DNA of 53,764 nucleotides, from the NCBI GenBank assembly GCA_029212405.1, contig JARGNR010000015.1:1-53764 (forward strand), in the 5' to 3' direction. Position 1 is the first letter of the stretch. Every line of letters begins with the position of its first letter. The notes below the pieces were generated by a model. That model did not search any database and was not told the DNA's origin. It saw only the letters and a program-made list of their open reading frames with translations. Shown piece by piece: positions 26,710 to 34,514 of this stretch. Position numbers and translations under genes: made by a program. This DNA comes from Saprospiraceae bacterium. GTDB lineage: Bacteria > Bacteroidota > Bacteroidia > Chitinophagales > Saprospiraceae.

Positions 26710-26809
26710 TCCTTGCAATTATTGTTTGTTTTAAATTATCATGTGTTTATTTTGTTACACTTGTTTTTGAGTCTGTGAAAGATGAAAAAAAACTATTTTT
26801 CATTCTGAA

Positions 26810-28405
26810 TCAAGGCTTTTTTCTCTTTATTCCAGGCTGTAAAATTTCATATCCTTCCTCCTCTTTTTGTTGTTGGACGATCTCTCTAACATCCGCTAAT
26901 AATTGTTTCGCATCATAGACAATTCCATCTTTTATGGTGTATCGAACACCACCTACACGAACCACTTCATTATCATCTGTTAATTTAATAGCACCCGTAC
27001 CATAGAATACTTTAAGATTTTGAAGAGGGTTTTCATCAATCACAATGATATCTGCTTTCTTACCAACTTCTATACTACCAATTTCATCATCCATACCTAA
27101 TGCTTCTGCTCCGTGTAAAGTGGCCGATCGAATTACTTCCAGCGGATGAAATCCCGCCTCTCTTAATAATTCTAGTTCTCTGATATAGCCAAAACCATAC
27201 ACTTGAAAAATAAACCCTGAATCTGAACCCGCAGTTACTCTGCCTCCTCGATTTTTAAATTCATTGATGAATGTCATCCAAAGTTGATAATTTTTACGCC
27301 AGTTGACTTCTTCTTCTGTGCCCCAGAAATGCCAATACGATCCGTGAGATTTTTTACTGGGCTGATAAAATCTCCAAAGACTTGGGATGGTATATTCTTC
27401 ATGCCATTCTGCTCGTCGAGCACGATGCAGATCTCTACTCGCTTCATAGATATTAAAAGTGGGGTCAATCGTAAAATCTAAGGTGATGAGTTCGTCCATC
27501 ACCTTGTTCCAGTGATCAGAATATGGTTTGGCCGCTTGGTCCCAGAGTCGTCCGGCTTCTCCAAAACGATGTTGTTCATTTTGATAATTGTAGTCTAGTG
27601 GATAATTCTGTAGCGTTTGGTTCTCAAATAATGCTTCTGGCAATCCATACCAATGCTCCATCGACGTCAATCCTGCATGTGCAGAGTTGATAACATTCCA
27701 TCGGCCAACTTCCATTTGAGCATGATGACATGCTGACCGAAGTCCTAATTTCTTATTCTCGTCGAGTGCAGCTTCAAAAATTTTGGGAGGCAACCCAAAA
27801 AACTTTATTCCATCAGCTCCATTTTCTGCATTCTTCTTTACCCATGTTCGTGCTTGTTCTGGAGTACTAATTGGGTCGTACGAACCTTGTCCAAAAGAGG
27901 TATACGCCTTGATCCTAGGAGCAGTAATTTTATTCTCTTCACTCATCTTTTTTTGATCCAATACCCAATCCAATCCATTGCCTGCAGAAGGATCACGGAT
28001 GGTTGTAATGCCATGCCCCATCCATAATTTGAATACATATTCTGCATCTGCACCTTGCCATCTCCCGCCAATATGACCATGCATATCTACAAATCCTGGA
28101 AGTATATATTTGCCATGCGCATCGATTTCTTTGCCTCCTTCTTTTAATTCTGGTCTTCCACTAGAATCAATTTCAATCCCTGGATATCCTACAGTTTGAA
28201 TCTTTTTTATGATATTATTTTCAATGACCACATCCACAGGACCAATCGGTGGAGCTCCTGTGCTATTGATTAAAGTGGCACCTCGGATGATGAGTTGATT
28301 AAATGGCCCATCACCTTCATTTTTTATAGGTGCTTTTTCAACTGGGGCTTGAGCAAAACTGGAATATGAAATAAATACAAAAAAGAAGAGAATAATTTTT
28401 TTCAT
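26810..28405 (-). CDS. Secreted amidohydrolase (imidazolonepropionase-like)
   Basis: A signal peptide (MKKIILFFFVFISYSSFAQ) shows export. The metal-dependent hydrolase fold begins with a small beta-sandwich (LIIRGATLINSTG) and the metal motif VDMHGHIGG, with His at 109 and 111. Further metal or active-site positions are NGADGIKFFG (candidate bridging Lys), SACHHAQ, LTSMEHW and the Asp in TAGSDSGF. The C-terminal EIGSIEVGKKADIIVIDENPL is the family closing motif. The family includes imidazolonepropionases, prolidases and related peptidases that cleave C-N bonds in cyclic or peptide substrates; the real substrate is not known. The length (531) is slightly over the usual ~430-480 because of the signal and Pro/Lys-rich ends. 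Confidence 0.85.
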   Translation of the reverse strand: MKKIILFFFVFISYSSFAQAPVEKAPIKNEGDGPFNQLIIRGATLINSTGAPPIGPVDVVIENNIIKKIQTVGYPGIEIDSSGRPELKEGGKEIDAHGKYILPGFVDMHGHIGGRWQGADAEYVFKLWMGHGITTIRDPSAGNGLDWVLDQKKMSEENKITAPRIKAYTSFGQGSYDPISTPEQARTWVKKNAENGADGIKFFGLPPKIFEAALDENKKLGLRSACHHAQMEVGRWNVINSAHAGLTSMEHWYGLPEALFENQTLQNYPLDYNYQNEQHRFGEAGRLWDQAAKPYSDHWNKVMDELITLDFTIDPTFNIYEASRDLHRARRAEWHEEYTIPSLWRFYQPSKKSHGSYWHFWGTEEEVNWRKNYQLWMTFINEFKNRGGRVTAGSDSGFIFQVYGFGYIRELELLREAGFHPLEVIRSATLHGAEALGMDDEIGSIEVGKKADIIVIDENPLQNLKVFYGTGAIKLTDDNEVVRVGGVRYTIKDGIVYDAKQLLADVREIVQQQKEEEGYEILQPGIKRKKP

Positions 28406-28468
28406 GACTATGTTATTATGGTTGCGTAATGTAAAAAGAAATATTGTAAGAGAGGTTCAATCATTTTA

Positions 28469-28497
28469 TTTGTAACCTAAAAGAAGGGCTAATTTTG
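28469..28497 (+). promoter_or_regulatory. Orphan consensus promoter in a gap between two minus-strand genes
   Basis: TTTG at 28469-28472 and TAATTTTG at 28490-28497 match the Bacteroidota -33 and -7 elements with a 17-base spacer. It points rightward, although both flanking genes run left. About 7 bases downstream is an ATG opening an 18-codon frame (MRRNTFKKPWGKTKIGII). An ACCATG/CATGGT stem followed by TTTATTTTTT lies near 28530-28576, so a ~70-base transcript is possible. Confidence 0.35.
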
Positions 28498-28626
28498 CAC
28501 CAAATGCGAAGAAATACTTTTAAAAAACCATGGGGGAAAACTAAAATTGGAATTATATGATGCATGGTTTATTTTTTGTAGGAAAATAGTTCCATACCAA
28601 TTTCTTGTTTGATTGAAAGATAAACT

Positions 28627-29148
28627 TCATTTTTTCAATATTCCTAAATAGGCCTTCCATGGTCCTACTTCCTCTTTATATTGCTTGGCCATGACTCTGG
28701 TTATTTGCGCAATGTGTCCTAAATCATGGACTACCCATGTTGACAACAATTGCTTTAAATTGGCTTCACCTAGTTCAGGATGAATCCCTTTTTTAATATA
28801 GTCTATATCTTCTAAGGTTAATGAAGTAAGGTATTCCAGATTCTTTTTACGAAGAGATTTAAATTCATCCAATAAGTCTTGAATGGATGTAGTAGTAGCA
28901 TTCAATTGTGCAAACCTATCAAAAGGTTCAAATGTTTTATTTTCAGAATTAGATAAAATAATTTTAGCTCTAACCGGCCAATCAGTTTTTTCTCCGTGGA
29001 TCAAATGACCAATAATAGTATAGGGGCTCCATGTATCTTTTCCTTCATTATTATGCAACCAGTCATCCGATAAACCATCCAAAAGCGTAGCTAACGTATC
29101 TGGAGTTCGTTCTAATATTTCAATTGATTTTTGCAGGTCAAATTTCAT
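28627..29148 (-). CDS. DinB-family metal-dependent protein
   Basis: The four-helix DinB_2 fold is indicated by the typical N-terminus (SIEILERTPDTLATLLDGL) and the motif WSPYTIIGHLIHGE with His48. The second motif, TWVVHDLGHIAQITRVM, has His141 and His145. These three His residues form the usual Ni/Zn/Fe site of the family. The group includes damage-inducible proteins, thiol transferases (bacillithiol or mycothiol S-transferases) and hydrolases; the true activity is unknown. The length (173 residues) is typical, and the family is not the DNA polymerase IV of the same name. A TATTTTTG promoter element is just upstream. Confidence 0.85.
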   Translation of the reverse strand: MKFDLQKSIEILERTPDTLATLLDGLSDDWLHNNEGKDTWSPYTIIGHLIHGEKTDWPVRAKIILSNSENKTFEPFDRFAQLNATTTSIQDLLDEFKSLRKKNLEYLTSLTLEDIDYIKKGIHPELGEANLKQLLSTWVVHDLGHIAQITRVMAKQYKEEVGPWKAYLGILKK

Positions 29149-29174
29149 AGCTTTACCATTGAATGATTATTATT

Positions 29175-29182
29175 CAAAAATA
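29175..29182 (-). promoter_or_regulatory. Candidate -7 element of the DinB-like gene
   Basis: The minus strand reads TATTTTTG, an exact TAnnTTTG match, 26 bases before the start codon. A CAA-containing stretch at 29201-29207 (TTG on the minus strand) is a possible weak -33 element. Confidence 0.45.
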
Positions 29183-29334
29183 CAAGTTTCTCTTAATCAG
29201 CAACAATTCTAGTATTCATCTCCATTTTCTTAAATAATTAGCAAATGGATTCCACTAGAAATGGAGATAAGGAAAAAATATTTATTGTTAGCTGGGCACC
29301 TTGTTTATATATTAAATTAATTGAGATACCAATA

Positions 29335-30066
29335 TTACTTAAACACTTCATCTAAGACATCCCTTTCTAGGCGGATAATCATTTGAACCAATGTGGTTTG
29401 TTCACGCTCATCAAACTTATCAAAAAGTCGACCGCCTTCTCGTAACATTGCATACCCTAATTCAATCCCTTTGACTTCATTCGTTGAATAAAGTGTTGGT
29501 TTATTTTTCATCCGCTTGATTAAATAGGTCAAAACTTCTGAAATACGCTGGATAAGTCTTTTATCTCTTAAAATGAAGACCATTGACTCCGAATTTTCAA
29601 TAAAATGTTCAATTTCTTGCCTGGATAAAGCCCCCATAAGTGACTTTATTTTTTTTTGATTAAAAGGGGGATTTATTCCATTTTTTATAGCCTGTTCAGA
29701 TAATTTGGATTCGAATTTGCTTACGGTCCGAAATGATTTAATAGCTTTTAGTCCTGTTCTTAATATTTTGGGTAAATGGCTGCCATGGGTAAATAAAAGT
29801 CGAAAAGAGCCCAACAACATATTCAATAACTTTTCGGGCTTTTTGATATAAGTATCCAAGCTTTCAAATGCTTCATTCAATTCTTGTCGCTTACTGTAAT
29901 CAGGATAAATATATTCTAAAAAGTAAGAACGAATTTGATTGACTGTTTCTTCCGTAATGAAATCTGGCAACTCAATTTTGCGGTTGATTTCAGCATATTG
30001 ATATCTCTGACCGATGAGCATTCTATACCCTTCAATGATTTCGTTCATGATATTTTCTGTGGCCAT
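29335..30066 (-). CDS. Helical protein of unknown function
   Basis: A 243-residue, mostly alpha-helical cytoplasmic protein with many charged residues and no signal peptide or membrane segment. Notable segments are VNQIRSYFLEYIYPDYSKRQELNEAFESLD, LPKILRTGLKAIKSFRTVSKFESKL (cut here for reading) and a C-terminal ELGYAMLREGGRLFDKFDEREQTTLVQMI. No motif or fold family is recognised. It faces away from the RiPP cluster; the 408-base gap between them would hold both promoters. Possible functional links to the cluster cannot be judged from sequence. Confidence 0.7.
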   Translation of the reverse strand: MATENIMNEIIEGYRMLIGQRYQYAEINRKIELPDFITEETVNQIRSYFLEYIYPDYSKRQELNEAFESLDTYIKKPEKLLNMLLGSFRLLFTHGSHLPKILRTGLKAIKSFRTVSKFESKLSEQAIKNGINPPFNQKKIKSLMGALSRQEIEHFIENSESMVFILRDKRLIQRISEVLTYLIKRMKNKPTLYSTNEVKGIELGYAMLREGGRLFDKFDEREQTTLVQMIIRLERDVLDEVFK

Positions 30067-30474
30067 TTTTTAAATGAATTCTTTTTGGGTATTAAATCAA
30101 CAAATAGAAATGTAAATAATTTACTTGAATTCTTGCTTTTGTTGCCTATGATTTTAAAAGAATTTGAGGTAGATCGAATTCGTACTATTTCAGTTTTTCA
30201 TTTTTATTGCTCCAAATAAAAAGTAAAGGACTTGGACGAATATAAGTTAATAAGTTTTGTTTGTTTTGATTGCACTTCATATTTATATTTAATAATAAAG
30301 ATTTTGTAAAATATTAGTTTTTGTAATTTTTTTTGTAGTTTAGAATTTGACTGAGTATGATAACTTATCAAGTTTGAAATATTTCAGATCCAATTTTTTA
30401 ATGAAACTTCATTTAAATAAGACATATCAAAAAAGATCAAATAGAATAACTTCTTAAAACCAAACCAAAAAGCT
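30067..30474. promoter_or_regulatory. Gap upstream of the RiPP cluster with a candidate operator
   Basis: This 408-base, AT-rich divergent gap holds no gene. At 30397-30417 is a dyad, TTTAATGAA-AC-TTCATTTAAA, whose central AATGAA/TTCATT arms are perfect with a 2-base spacer. It lies about 60 bases before the start of the first cluster gene and could bind a dimeric regulator. No exact TAnnTTTG element is seen; near matches with a 3-base gap (TAGAATTTG at 30340-30348, TAGTTTTTG) are present. The region just before the ATG is A-rich, which is usual for translation starts in this phylum. Confidence 0.3.
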
Positions 30475-31893
30475 ATGCAAACCGCAAAGGAAATTCGTAA
30501 GTTCTGTGAGACAGGACTTCACGATCCGAATATTTCTGCAGAAGAAGCTGCGAAACTTCATGTAGAGTTAGGAGGATCCTTCATCACATCAGGCAAATTT
30601 GAAGAAGCTAAAACTGCTTTTTTAGACGCCATACATCACAATCCAAATTTTGCCGAGGCGTTCAGTAACCTCTCTCATGTTTTTGCACGTGAAGGGGATT
30701 TTGATAAGGCTGAAGAATATGGAGCTAAGGCCCATGAATTAAATTCTGAGAGTCATGAGTTGAACTGGTTGTTAGCTCGAGAAGGGAAAAGGATGACGGA
30801 AAAGCTGAAAAAGCATCCGATTCCTACACTTTTCTATAAAAGAGGTTTGCTTTTTGATTTTCAAGGATTTTTTGATAAAGCAAAAGAAGATTATAAAAAG
30901 GCGGTTGAAATTGATCCAGACTTTTTTGACGCATACAAAAAGTTGGGTGATGTATACTTGAAATTAGGAATGATAGAAGAAGCTGTTCAGTCTTATGATG
31001 AAGTTTCTGACCGGGTGCATGACTACAAATTTGATGAAGAGAATTTTTTGTTCATGGTAAAAAAATGGGAGCATTTTATTAAGAAAATAGAACTGAACCC
31101 AAGAGCTGCGGATTGTGCTCAATTGGCAACTTTCTTTGTAAGCCAAAAGACAGAACCGACACTACAAAAAGCTCGAAAGTATTTTAAGAAAGCGCTGGAA
31201 TTGGATCCCAATCATTTGGTAGCTAATGAAGGACTTCAAGAAGTTGAACTATTACTAGAAGGTAAAGGAATTATTGAAGATGATGAGCATATTGGACCTT
31301 CGCCACAGGTTCCAAATATACTTAGGCATCCTACTTCTATTGCAACTTCTGAATTGAGGACGGGAGGTTTTAAACCGAAAATTAAGTACGCCCAAATTTC
31401 AGATCCTAATCAAGTAGGTGTGGTACTATCTATTTCTCCTGATGTAGGCAGTGTTTTACCACATGGGCAAGAGAAAGTAGTGACTATTACTATAGGTCAT
31501 TTGGGATTACCACTTGAAGCTATTGAAGGGATAGGTCCAAAGAATAGAGAAAAACTATTGAATCATGGGGTAAAGGATCTCCAAGATCTTATTTCGAACC
31601 CAGATGTTGGAGATGAAATCGATGGACTTAGTGCAGAATCGACAAGGAAATGGTCTTCAATGGCTACTTGGATGTTTGTACTTCCTGAACACATTGATGG
31701 CAATGCAGCAGAATTGGCAGTTGTAGGCTTGGGGCTTGATTCTCCTGAAGACGCTTATGAAATGTTTCTAGGAAAACCACTGGAGGAAATTAGAGAATTC
31801 ATTAAAAATGCTTGCATTAAGGTCAAACTTCCAAATGACTATGTGAAAAATAATTTGGATACACTTTCACATCTTGTTTACAACATTTACTAG
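30475..31893 (+). CDS. TPR protein with PASTA-like and helix-hairpin-helix domains, RiPP cluster
   Basis: Residues ~25-260 contain tetratricopeptide repeats (FEEAKTAFLDAIHHNPNFAEA, FDKAKEDYKKAVEIDPDFFDA, ARKYFKKALELDPNHLVA), which form a peptide-binding solenoid. Residues ~297-342 look like a PASTA unit (YAQISDPNQVGVVLSISPDVG then VLPHGQEKVVTITI). Residues ~347-400 have a helix-hairpin-helix (LEAIEGIGPKNREKLLNHG). There is no signal peptide, so the protein is likely cytosolic. It lies 127 bases upstream of the precursor on the same strand. In RiPP systems such a protein might hold the precursor or scaffold the enzymes; that is inference. The triple-domain combination is one I do not recognise. 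Confidence 0.8.
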   Translation: MQTAKEIRKFCETGLHDPNISAEEAAKLHVELGGSFITSGKFEEAKTAFLDAIHHNPNFAEAFSNLSHVFAREGDFDKAEEYGAKAHELNSESHELNWLLAREGKRMTEKLKKHPIPTLFYKRGLLFDFQGFFDKAKEDYKKAVEIDPDFFDAYKKLGDVYLKLGMIEEAVQSYDEVSDRVHDYKFDEENFLFMVKKWEHFIKKIELNPRAADCAQLATFFVSQKTEPTLQKARKYFKKALELDPNHLVANEGLQEVELLLEGKGIIEDDEHIGPSPQVPNILRHPTSIATSELRTGGFKPKIKYAQISDPNQVGVVLSISPDVGSVLPHGQEKVVTITIGHLGLPLEAIEGIGPKNREKLLNHGVKDLQDLISNPDVGDEIDGLSAESTRKWSSMATWMFVLPEHIDGNAAELAVVGLGLDSPEDAYEMFLGKPLEEIREFIKNACIKVKLPNDYVKNNLDTLSHLVYNIY

Positions 31894-32020
31894 AAGCAGC
31901 CTGCCATTTTTTAAAACCTCAAATAGTTGAGAAACTTTTCTATGATTTATAGAATGTTTTGATTTTCAAAGAGTGGCAATTTTACCCAATAAATCATTAA
32001 TAACGCCAAAAAAGAAAAAC

Positions 32021-32896
32021 ATGAAAGCTATTGTAAATTCAGAGCTTGAGAATTATTACGGAGGAGCCAATCGTGGTGATCGTCTAAATCCTGGACAATC
32101 TATGTACGCAGGAGACTTTTTAATTTCTAGAAGTGGTATGTTCTATGCAAAGTATGAAAGTAGTGGCAATTTTGCCTTGTACGACTGGAACAATAGACCT
32201 ATATGGACCAGCCCGCGATGGCGATCAAATATAAGTCCAGGTAAAGTGACAATGCAGGCCAGTGACGGTAACTTTGTTGTTTATAATCGGAGCAATCAAC
32301 CTGTTTTTTCATCGAATAAGTATGGCCCTAGTCATGTAGGTAGTTATTTAATACTTCAGAATGATGGTAATTTGGTTACGTACAACCGTTACAATAGACC
32401 AACTTGGGCTTCTGGAACAAATAGAAGCGTGCCAAGTAATGCATTGACATCCTCCAAATATAATCAAGCTGTAGGTGCATCTGTATCCGCTGGTGGATTG
32501 TGTGGTGTTGCAGCGGCTGGGGCTTCAGCATGTGCTGGAGTAGCTTCATTTTATAGTGCATGTGGTGTAGTGACTGCTGCTGGAGCAGTATGTGGTGTTG
32601 TAGGTGGTGTTGCAAATGTGTGTGCAGGTGATGTAGCAGCAGCAAGTGTATGCGGAGCCGTGGCTGGAATAGGAGCAGTATGTGGAGCAGTAGCTTCTGT
32701 GGTTGGTGTTTGCGCAGGCGATATTGCAGGAGCTGAAGCGAATGCAGCAAGTGCTTGTGCTGGAAATATTAGTGGAACAGATGTCTGTGCAGCTGACGCA
32801 AATTTTGGAGTTCAAGGTGCTGGAGTTTGTGCAGCTCAAGTAGGATTCTGTGGAGCTGTAGCGTGTGTAGCACTTCCAATCGGTGGTAACTGGTAG
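32021..32896 (+). CDS. RiPP precursor: double-glycine leader, bulb-type lectin domain and Cys-decad repeat domain
   Basis: The ATG at 32021 is chosen over a GTG 16 codons upstream, because it yields a short leader MKAIVNSELENYYGG. Counting back from the cut after Gly15, Glu is at -8, Leu at -7, Tyr at -4, and Gly-Gly at -2/-1, as in C39-cleaved leaders. Residues ~20-132 form a three-part bulb-type (B-)lectin domain: QNDGNLVTY fits QxDxNxVxY exactly, QASDGNFVVY nearly, and YESSGNFALY is a degenerate third. No Cys occurs before residue 161. Cys then falls at 161, 171, 181, 191, 201, 211, 221 and 231, and next at 246, 256, 270, 277 and 282. The domain is rich in Ala, Gly and Val and ends PIGGNW. 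A radical SAM enzyme gene follows 44 bases later. The mature product and its activity are unknown. Confidence 0.85.
   Translation: MKAIVNSELENYYGGANRGDRLNPGQSMYAGDFLISRSGMFYAKYESSGNFALYDWNNRPIWTSPRWRSNISPGKVTMQASDGNFVVYNRSNQPVFSSNKYGPSHVGSYLILQNDGNLVTYNRYNRPTWASGTNRSVPSNALTSSKYNQAVGASVSAGGLCGVAAAGASACAGVASFYSACGVVTAAGAVCGVVGGVANVCAGDVAAASVCGAVAGIGAVCGAVASVVGVCAGDIAGAEANAASACAGNISGTDVCAADANFGVQGAGVCAAQVGFCGAVACVALPIGGNW
32501..32740 (+). repeat. Eight tandem decapeptide units (30-bp period), each opening with Cys
   Basis: Units read CGVAAAGASA, CAGVASFYSA, CGVVTAAGAV, CGVVGGVANV, CAGDVAAASV, CGAVAGIGAV, CGAVASVVGV and CAGDIAGAEA. Each begins Cys-Gly or Cys-Ala-Gly and ends in Ala or Val. The Cys codon is TGT or TGC in different units and the DNA has diverged while the spacing is fixed, which points to selection on the 10-residue period rather than recent slippage. 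Five further Cys follow with irregular spacing. Confidence 0.9.
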
Positions 32897-32940
32897 ACTT
32901 TTATATGTGTTAAATTTATTTTCTCCCAAAAAACTTACTC

Positions 32941-34479
32941 ATGAAAGAATCAGTTTATAATCTAAAAATAAAAATGAATGAGGGCAAGATGTTGATGTAC
33001 AACTCCCTCAGTCGATCATTAAGTTTACTTGACCCTGAAGATGTTACAGAATTGAATAATGTGCATTCTACGGAAAATGTATCGTTTGGTGATGACATTA
33101 CGAATGCAACTCCAACCATGCATCAAATGATGGCTCAAGGGTTTTTAATTCCCGACAGCGTTGATGAGCTCAATGTCGTCAAAGTAATGTATGAAGAAGC
33201 AAGGTTCAAATCAAACACAGTTAACTTTATCGTATGCTCTACATTGGCATGCAATTTTGGTTGTGATTATTGTTTTCAAGGATTAGACAAACCCATGGAA
33301 ACAATGAAACAAGAAGTGCAGGATGGAATTGTTGATATGTTTGAAAAATTATTGAATGATCGTCCTGATTTAACCAATGTCCAGTTTGTATGGTATGGTG
33401 GGGAACCTCTTGTAAAAAAGAAAATCATAATGGATCTAGCAGATCGAATGATTCCCATTGCCAAAGCCAAGAATGTGACCTATTCCGCGATGATGGTCTC
33501 CAATGGGTACTTAATGGATAAAAAGACAGCGAAAGCATTATATGAAAGGGGCCTTCATACCGTTCAGATCACTTTAGATGGCTCCAAGGAGTTTCATGAT
33601 GCACGTCGACATCTTCTTTCTAAAAAGGGAACGTATGATCGAATTCTAAGTCATTTGAAAGATTGGATTGATGAGGTTCCAATCATGGTGAATATTAGAG
33701 TGAATATTGATGAGCGGAACAAAGATGCAATTTGTGAATTGATTGACGATCTGGAGGTCAGAGGTCTATCTCACAAAAGGAACTTTAAGATGTATTTCAG
33801 TCCAGTTGAGTCCATCACTGAAGGATGTAAGGATGTGGCTGACAAAATGATGCAAAAGGTAGATTATGGACAGCTTGAGATCAAATTATACAGATATGCC
33901 TTTGAACATGGACTTGCGGACCTCCCTTATCCACCAAGATTTTTAGGTATATGTTCAGCTCTTCGCCCCAATGATTTTATCCTAGTGCCCAATGGAGACA
34001 TCCACAAATGTTGGGATACCGTAACTTTTCCAGAAAAAAGAGTGGGGAATGTGTTTGATGATACATCCATTCTCGTTAGTACTAATTCCAACAAAAAATT
34101 ATGGGATTCATTTAATCCATTCGATAATGAAATCTGTGTCAGTTGTAAAATATTACCAAATTGTAGTGGCTATTGTGCCCATAAATTTGTGTATTCTGAG
34201 GACACTTCAGGGGAGTCAATTTTACCATGTCCAAGTATCAAGTACTCTATAAATGAACGGCTTGTGTTGAGGGCTGAAAAAAGTGGTATCATTTCAAAAG
34301 AAGATTATGATCCTTCAATAATTAGAACCGATCCATACGAACTCACACCAAAAATGCATACAGTCGAAAGTATGCGGTCCAACACAGAATTAGAAAAATA
34401 CAAACAAAGTGCTAAAGCATTGGCGAATGACAAATTTATTCCATTAAATGTAGTTAATGCTGCTTCAGCTTCTAGTTAG
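32941..34479 (+). CDS. Radical SAM/SPASM peptide maturase
   Basis: The AdoMet radical motif is CNFGCDYC with Cys104, Cys108 and Cys111 binding the [4Fe-4S] cluster, followed by the SAM-contacting YGGEP (152-156). The C-terminal SPASM domain carries Cys338, Cys357, a CX2CX5CX3C block (Cys399, 402, 408, 412) and Cys430, which fits binding of two extra Fe-S clusters. Residues ~1-95 (MKESVYNLKIKMNEGKMLMY, then a GFLIPDSVDEL segment) look like the small N-terminal region seen in other Bacteroidota peptide maturases and may help bind the leader. SPASM enzymes make thioether (Cys to carbon), C-C or C-O cross-links in peptides. With a 13-Cys precursor next door, thioether or related bonds are the likely product; the exact bond is unknown. 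Length 512. Confidence 0.92.
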   Translation: MKESVYNLKIKMNEGKMLMYNSLSRSLSLLDPEDVTELNNVHSTENVSFGDDITNATPTMHQMMAQGFLIPDSVDELNVVKVMYEEARFKSNTVNFIVCSTLACNFGCDYCFQGLDKPMETMKQEVQDGIVDMFEKLLNDRPDLTNVQFVWYGGEPLVKKKIIMDLADRMIPIAKAKNVTYSAMMVSNGYLMDKKTAKALYERGLHTVQITLDGSKEFHDARRHLLSKKGTYDRILSHLKDWIDEVPIMVNIRVNIDERNKDAICELIDDLEVRGLSHKRNFKMYFSPVESITEGCKDVADKMMQKVDYGQLEIKLYRYAFEHGLADLPYPPRFLGICSALRPNDFILVPNGDIHKCWDTVTFPEKRVGNVFDDTSILVSTNSNKKLWDSFNPFDNEICVSCKILPNCSGYCAHKFVYSEDTSGESILPCPSIKYSINERLVLRAEKSGIISKEDYDPSIIRTDPYELTPKMHTVESMRSNTELEKYKQSAKALANDKFIPLNVVNAASASS

Positions 34480-34514
34480 AATCTAATTTTCAATGTAATC
34501 GAAACCAAAAATCA

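Noticed and set aside
28627-29148. DNA polymerase IV based on the name DinB
   Set aside because: The protein is the small four-helix DinB_2 type with a three-His metal site, unrelated to the polymerase.
31973-32020. An upstream GTG start that would lengthen the precursor by 16 residues
   Set aside because: The ATG at 32021 gives a leader with correct distances to the Gly-Gly site, and the upstream residues (Lys-rich) look non-conserved.
32501-32866. Pentapeptide-repeat protein as an explanation of the 10-residue period
   Set aside because: Ten is twice five, but the A(D/N)Lxx pattern with central Leu or Phe is missing; Ala, Gly and Val dominate. A glycine-rich membrane-inserting domain remains an alternative but would not explain the Cys spacing.
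32376-32929. Two long minus-strand open frames, one Leu/His-rich and one Cys/Ser/Thr-rich, opposite the precursor gene
   Set aside because: They are antisense to the Cys-decad repeats; their odd composition is the mirror of GCN/GTN/TGY codons. The plus frame has the leader, lectin motifs and operon position.
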